64,000 nucleotides of DNA, taken from the NCBI GenBank assembly GCA_036768485.1, contig JAVLUZ010000154.1, forward strand, positions 3,306,529 to 3,370,528, written 5' to 3'. The position numbers and the translations under genes are program-made. The notes under the pieces are model-generated. The model was not told where the DNA came from, did not search any database, and saw only the letters and a list, made by a program, of their open reading frames with translations. This DNA is from Mermis nigrescens (taxonomy: Eukaryota > Nematoda > Enoplea > Mermithida > Mermithidae). This document shows positions 61,820 through 64,000 of the stretch, piece after piece (within the stretch, counting starts at the first letter, position 1; each line of letters starts with the position of its first letter).

Positions 61820-62022
61820 ATTCTGTGCAAAGGTATGGCTTCCTGATTTGTTGGCTTTGTGATGCTGGCAATAGGTATGCATTGGCTGGTCTGCCTTACT
61901 GCTCCATTCCAAAGGAAAAATTAATGGCTGAAATTGTTTGTGCATGTAATTGCTCAAAAAACGTTGTTCTTCATTTTGCCGGTCTACATGGAATCAAGGG
62001 CACAGGTCGAAACATTGGTTAG
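61820..62022 (+). pseudogene. piggyBac transposase, second block of catalytic domain
   Basis: Encodes YGFLICWLCDAGNRYALAG (61828-61884), in which CDAGNRYAL matches the piggyBac 'kiw.lcDa.ngYvl' segment following the KP(A/G)K motif at 60320. Then follow LPYCSIPKEK and KNVVLHFAGLHGIKGTGRNI (61960-62017), matching 'vVl.L...l..kGr.v' that precedes the DNfFTS motif. ACATTG/GTTAGT at the end looks like a splice donor; the DNFFTS exon and the rest are not visible. It continues the 59622-60352 relic. Confidence 0.78.
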
Positions 62023-62340
62023 TTATTTAGGTTGATTTGGATGACTTTTTCTGTAGGTCACCATCTTACATGATTTTGAGGCTTTCACTCTCGCAACATT
62101 CCCCAGTCCCTGACAAAAGATTTTCTTACCACAGAATTTGCTATATTTTTCTGAAAAATTGTTTGGTCGTCATTGACCATAATTTCTCAAATTTTTCCTT
62201 CTGATGACATTTATTTACTTTCTTGGCGACCTTGTGTAGGTTTCAAAACAATTTTAACAGCAGAAGCAGCTATTTTTGCATAATTTTCTCCTAGTAAAAA
62301 TTTTGATGTTCTGCATCAAATGCTATAAATACAGGAAATC
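62023..62340. other. Spacer, no recognisable gene
   Basis: The piggyBac DNFFTS region expected next was not found. Confidence 0.35.
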
Positions 62341-62622
62341 AAGAAGTATATCCACCTTGATTTCACAAATTTTCCAGCGCTTCGCGCCAGTTTCTTTCAA
62401 AGTCAAAGAAATTTCATGATTTTTTTGCACAAAACCATCGAAAATTTTAAAATTTTTCAAAAAAATATTGCGTCAAAAGTGATTTTATTTAAAAGAATAC
62501 AATGTAAAACATCAAAAACGCTATTTTGTGCATCAAGGGCAAATTTTTGGACCGATTTTTGACTGTTTTTGGAAAAGTTGGGATATCCCCCCTCAGGAAA
62601 ATCCTAGATCCGCCACTGTTTT
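62340..62622. mobile_element. hAT-type element end (family G), partial
   Basis: Ends AAAATCCTAGATCCGCCACTG at 62622; its reverse complement CAGTGGCGGATCTAGGATTTT is a typical hAT terminal repeat. The interior (CCAGCGCTTCGCGCCAG at 62374-62390, CAAAAGTGATTTTATTTAAAAG, GGACCGATTTTTGACTGTTTTTGG) matches 7119-7600 and in part 59030-59090. The opposite end was not located. Confidence 0.6.
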
Positions 62623-62670
62623 CATGCATATGAGCTCAAAAAACACTTCAGAAAAAAGTTCTTTCACTCT

Positions 62671-62806
62671 TGCCATTGGATAGTGCTCGATGAGAAACGT
62701 CAAAAAATGGTGTTTTTATCGCCATACGACCACTTTTAAGACCATTTTTTGACCTTTAAAAATTTTTTCACCCCCTTCCCCAGAATTTTGGTGCTTCCCA
62801 CCTATG
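62671..62806 (-). mobile_element. MITE family A/B (B subtype), half copy
   Basis: Runs from TGCCATTGGATAGTGCTCG to the intact right end TTCCCACCTATG. The GGGG-repeat half and left end are missing. Confidence 0.8.
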
Positions 62807-63013
62807 GTGGTCACCATTTACATGTGAAATAGTGTTTCATACTGTCTTCTCTCATTTGAAATTATATTTGTTGTGACATTTCCTTAAATTTCAAAATTTC
62901 TTGGCTTTTTGTATGAACGACTGAATGGAATTATTCATTTTTGACTAAAATTCGTGAAGTTTAGATAGAAGTAATAACTATCATACAATTATCATTTTTT
63001 ATAATATATGTAT

Positions 63014-64000
63014 TAGGGATGTGCCGGATACCGAACCCAAACCCGACCCAAAAAAACCCAATGTTTTTCTGAAACCCAAACCCGAATCTGAACCCGACTT
63101 TTGCTAAGTCTCAAACCCAAACCCAAATAATTACCTCCGGGAACCCAATCTTTGGAGATAATTTAGATATTATCTAGAAGTAGAAAAATTGAGAATCAAA
63201 CAAACGATCTATTGAAGTCGTTTGTTTAAGGAATCATGACATTTCAAGCAAATACATTAATTTTGCGATTTATTCAGAAGATACTCAGGAAAATTATATT
63301 TCAAGAACAAAAGCTGTTCCACTGATTTCCCAGAAATACGATTTCTCAATGGCTGGAAAATAATCCCAGCACCACTGAATAATTGTTCTGATAGTACGCT
63401 GGTAGCTGGAGCCGAAAGGTAGCGTCTGGCCAACTTAGCCAAATTCGGATACTTTTTTGCATTCTCACGCCACCATTCCAACAGGCATTCATTGCAGTCA
63501 ATTCGCTTGTCTCGCAAATATTGATCAATTTCCTTAGAATTAACGTTTTCATTTTAAACATTGTACTTGCTTTGAATTTGGACTGCCCAGGAGCCAACAA
63601 TGGATTGAAAATTAGGTTCCCGATCCCGACACTTCATAAAGCAGAAGTAAACTAAACTTTTTGTTATTGACTTCATTTGACTGTAACTAGTATGATAAAG
63701 GAGGCTATTAACCAAATATAATGAAAGAGAATTACTTTGTACTCATAAGTTAGACAGCTTGATTTGATAATTAAAATAAATTATTAGTCAAAAATACCTT
63801 CCTTCTGTGTACTGATGTATTGTTGCATTATTTTTTATGTGCATGATGAGATGAGTATAATCAATCAAGATTAGAAGATTTAATTTGTTTTTTGCGAGAA
63901 TAATTGTAACTGAGACGTTCACTTTAGATGATCTGATTGATTGGAGATTACTAAAATATGTTATTTTTAGCTTTTTTATTAGATACATTGCATTTCCTAA
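63014..64000 (-). mobile_element. hAT transposon copy 3, running off the window
   Basis: The left end TAGGGATGTGCCGGATACCG (63014) is followed by CCCAAACCC/CCCGAACCC words. 63610-64000 matches 31110-31500 nearly base for base, so the copy probably continues beyond the window with the central exons. Confidence 0.88.
63257..63600 (-). CDS. hAT transposase C-terminal exon, best preserved copy
   Basis: Minus-strand frame from about 63553 to the stop at 63257. It encodes NVNSKEIDQYLRDKR, ECLLEWWRENAKKYPNLAKL, then ARRYLSAPATSVLSEQLFSG and RNRISGKSVEQLLFLKYN. This is the hAT C-terminal dimerisation domain (W..n...yp.la.lAr..L..pats...E..FS..g), needed for oligomer assembly and containing the region of the third acidic catalytic residue (E in LLEWW). 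Unlike the copies at 28.4 and 30.8 kb, it keeps CGA (Arg) at 63514-63512 where they have TGA. The rest of the gene lies beyond the window, so activity cannot be judged. Confidence 0.75.

Overview
The window reads as AT-rich, gene-poor, repeat-dominated DNA of an invertebrate-type animal genome. The evidence is the set of decayed eukaryotic transposons: BED-finger hAT with introns, piggyBac, Merlin, Tc1/mariner and Ty3/gypsy. There are also long (TA)n and (TTA)n microsatellites, tRNA-derived promoter boxes, and no prokaryote-style gene packing. I see no intact host gene, rRNA gene, CRISPR array or operon. Most long open frames are chance frames inside repeats. Taxonomic placement below Metazoa is not supported by anything I can read.

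The dominant feature is one short non-autonomous DNA transposon (MITE) family, called here family A/B. It is about 220-275 bp with 11-bp imperfect inverted ends CAYACSTGGGC, and makes 8-bp target duplications that I can read for most copies. About 23 copies or fragments occur from 1.2 to 62.8 kb in both orientations. Two loci show a copy inserted inside another copy, each layer with its own 8-bp duplication. Other copies sit inside decayed genes or other transposons and date them relatively.

Layout: 0-2 kb is a tandem unit of a TTTACAC-rich repeat (family C, minus strand) with two MITEs in its second unit. 3.3-18 kb holds MITEs, a second repeat family (D), an inverted repeat pair (H), microsatellites and a piggyBac-type end at 17.57 kb. 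19.2-20 kb is a Tc1/mariner transposase relic. 21-27 kb is more repeats, with a nested MITE at 26.7 kb. 28.2-33.3 kb holds two tandem copies of a BED-type hAT transposon, one internally deleted and one 5'-truncated, separated by a (TA)n tract; a third copy runs off the right edge at 63-64 kb. 34-39.9 kb is the large family C block, built of diverged duplications rich in the palindrome GTGTAAACTTTACAC and ending in a hairpin next to (TA)n. 40.4-43.05 kb holds a gypsy integrase tail and an unidentified coding relic broken by two MITEs whose removal restores the frame. 48.4-51.1 kb holds a Merlin transposase relic and a second gypsy integrase followed closely by a PWWP-like domain. 51.5-52.9 kb is an unassigned coding-like relic. 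53.7-62.0 kb appears to be a shattered piggyBac element, with a TTAA end and transposase blocks at 59.6-60.35 and 61.8-62.0 kb, filled with later insertions.

The most novel-looking item is the gypsy integrase followed by a PWWP-like chromatin-reader domain around 50.1-51.1 kb. The best-documented items are the MITE family with its nested and frame-restoring insertions, and the palindrome-rich family C repeat.
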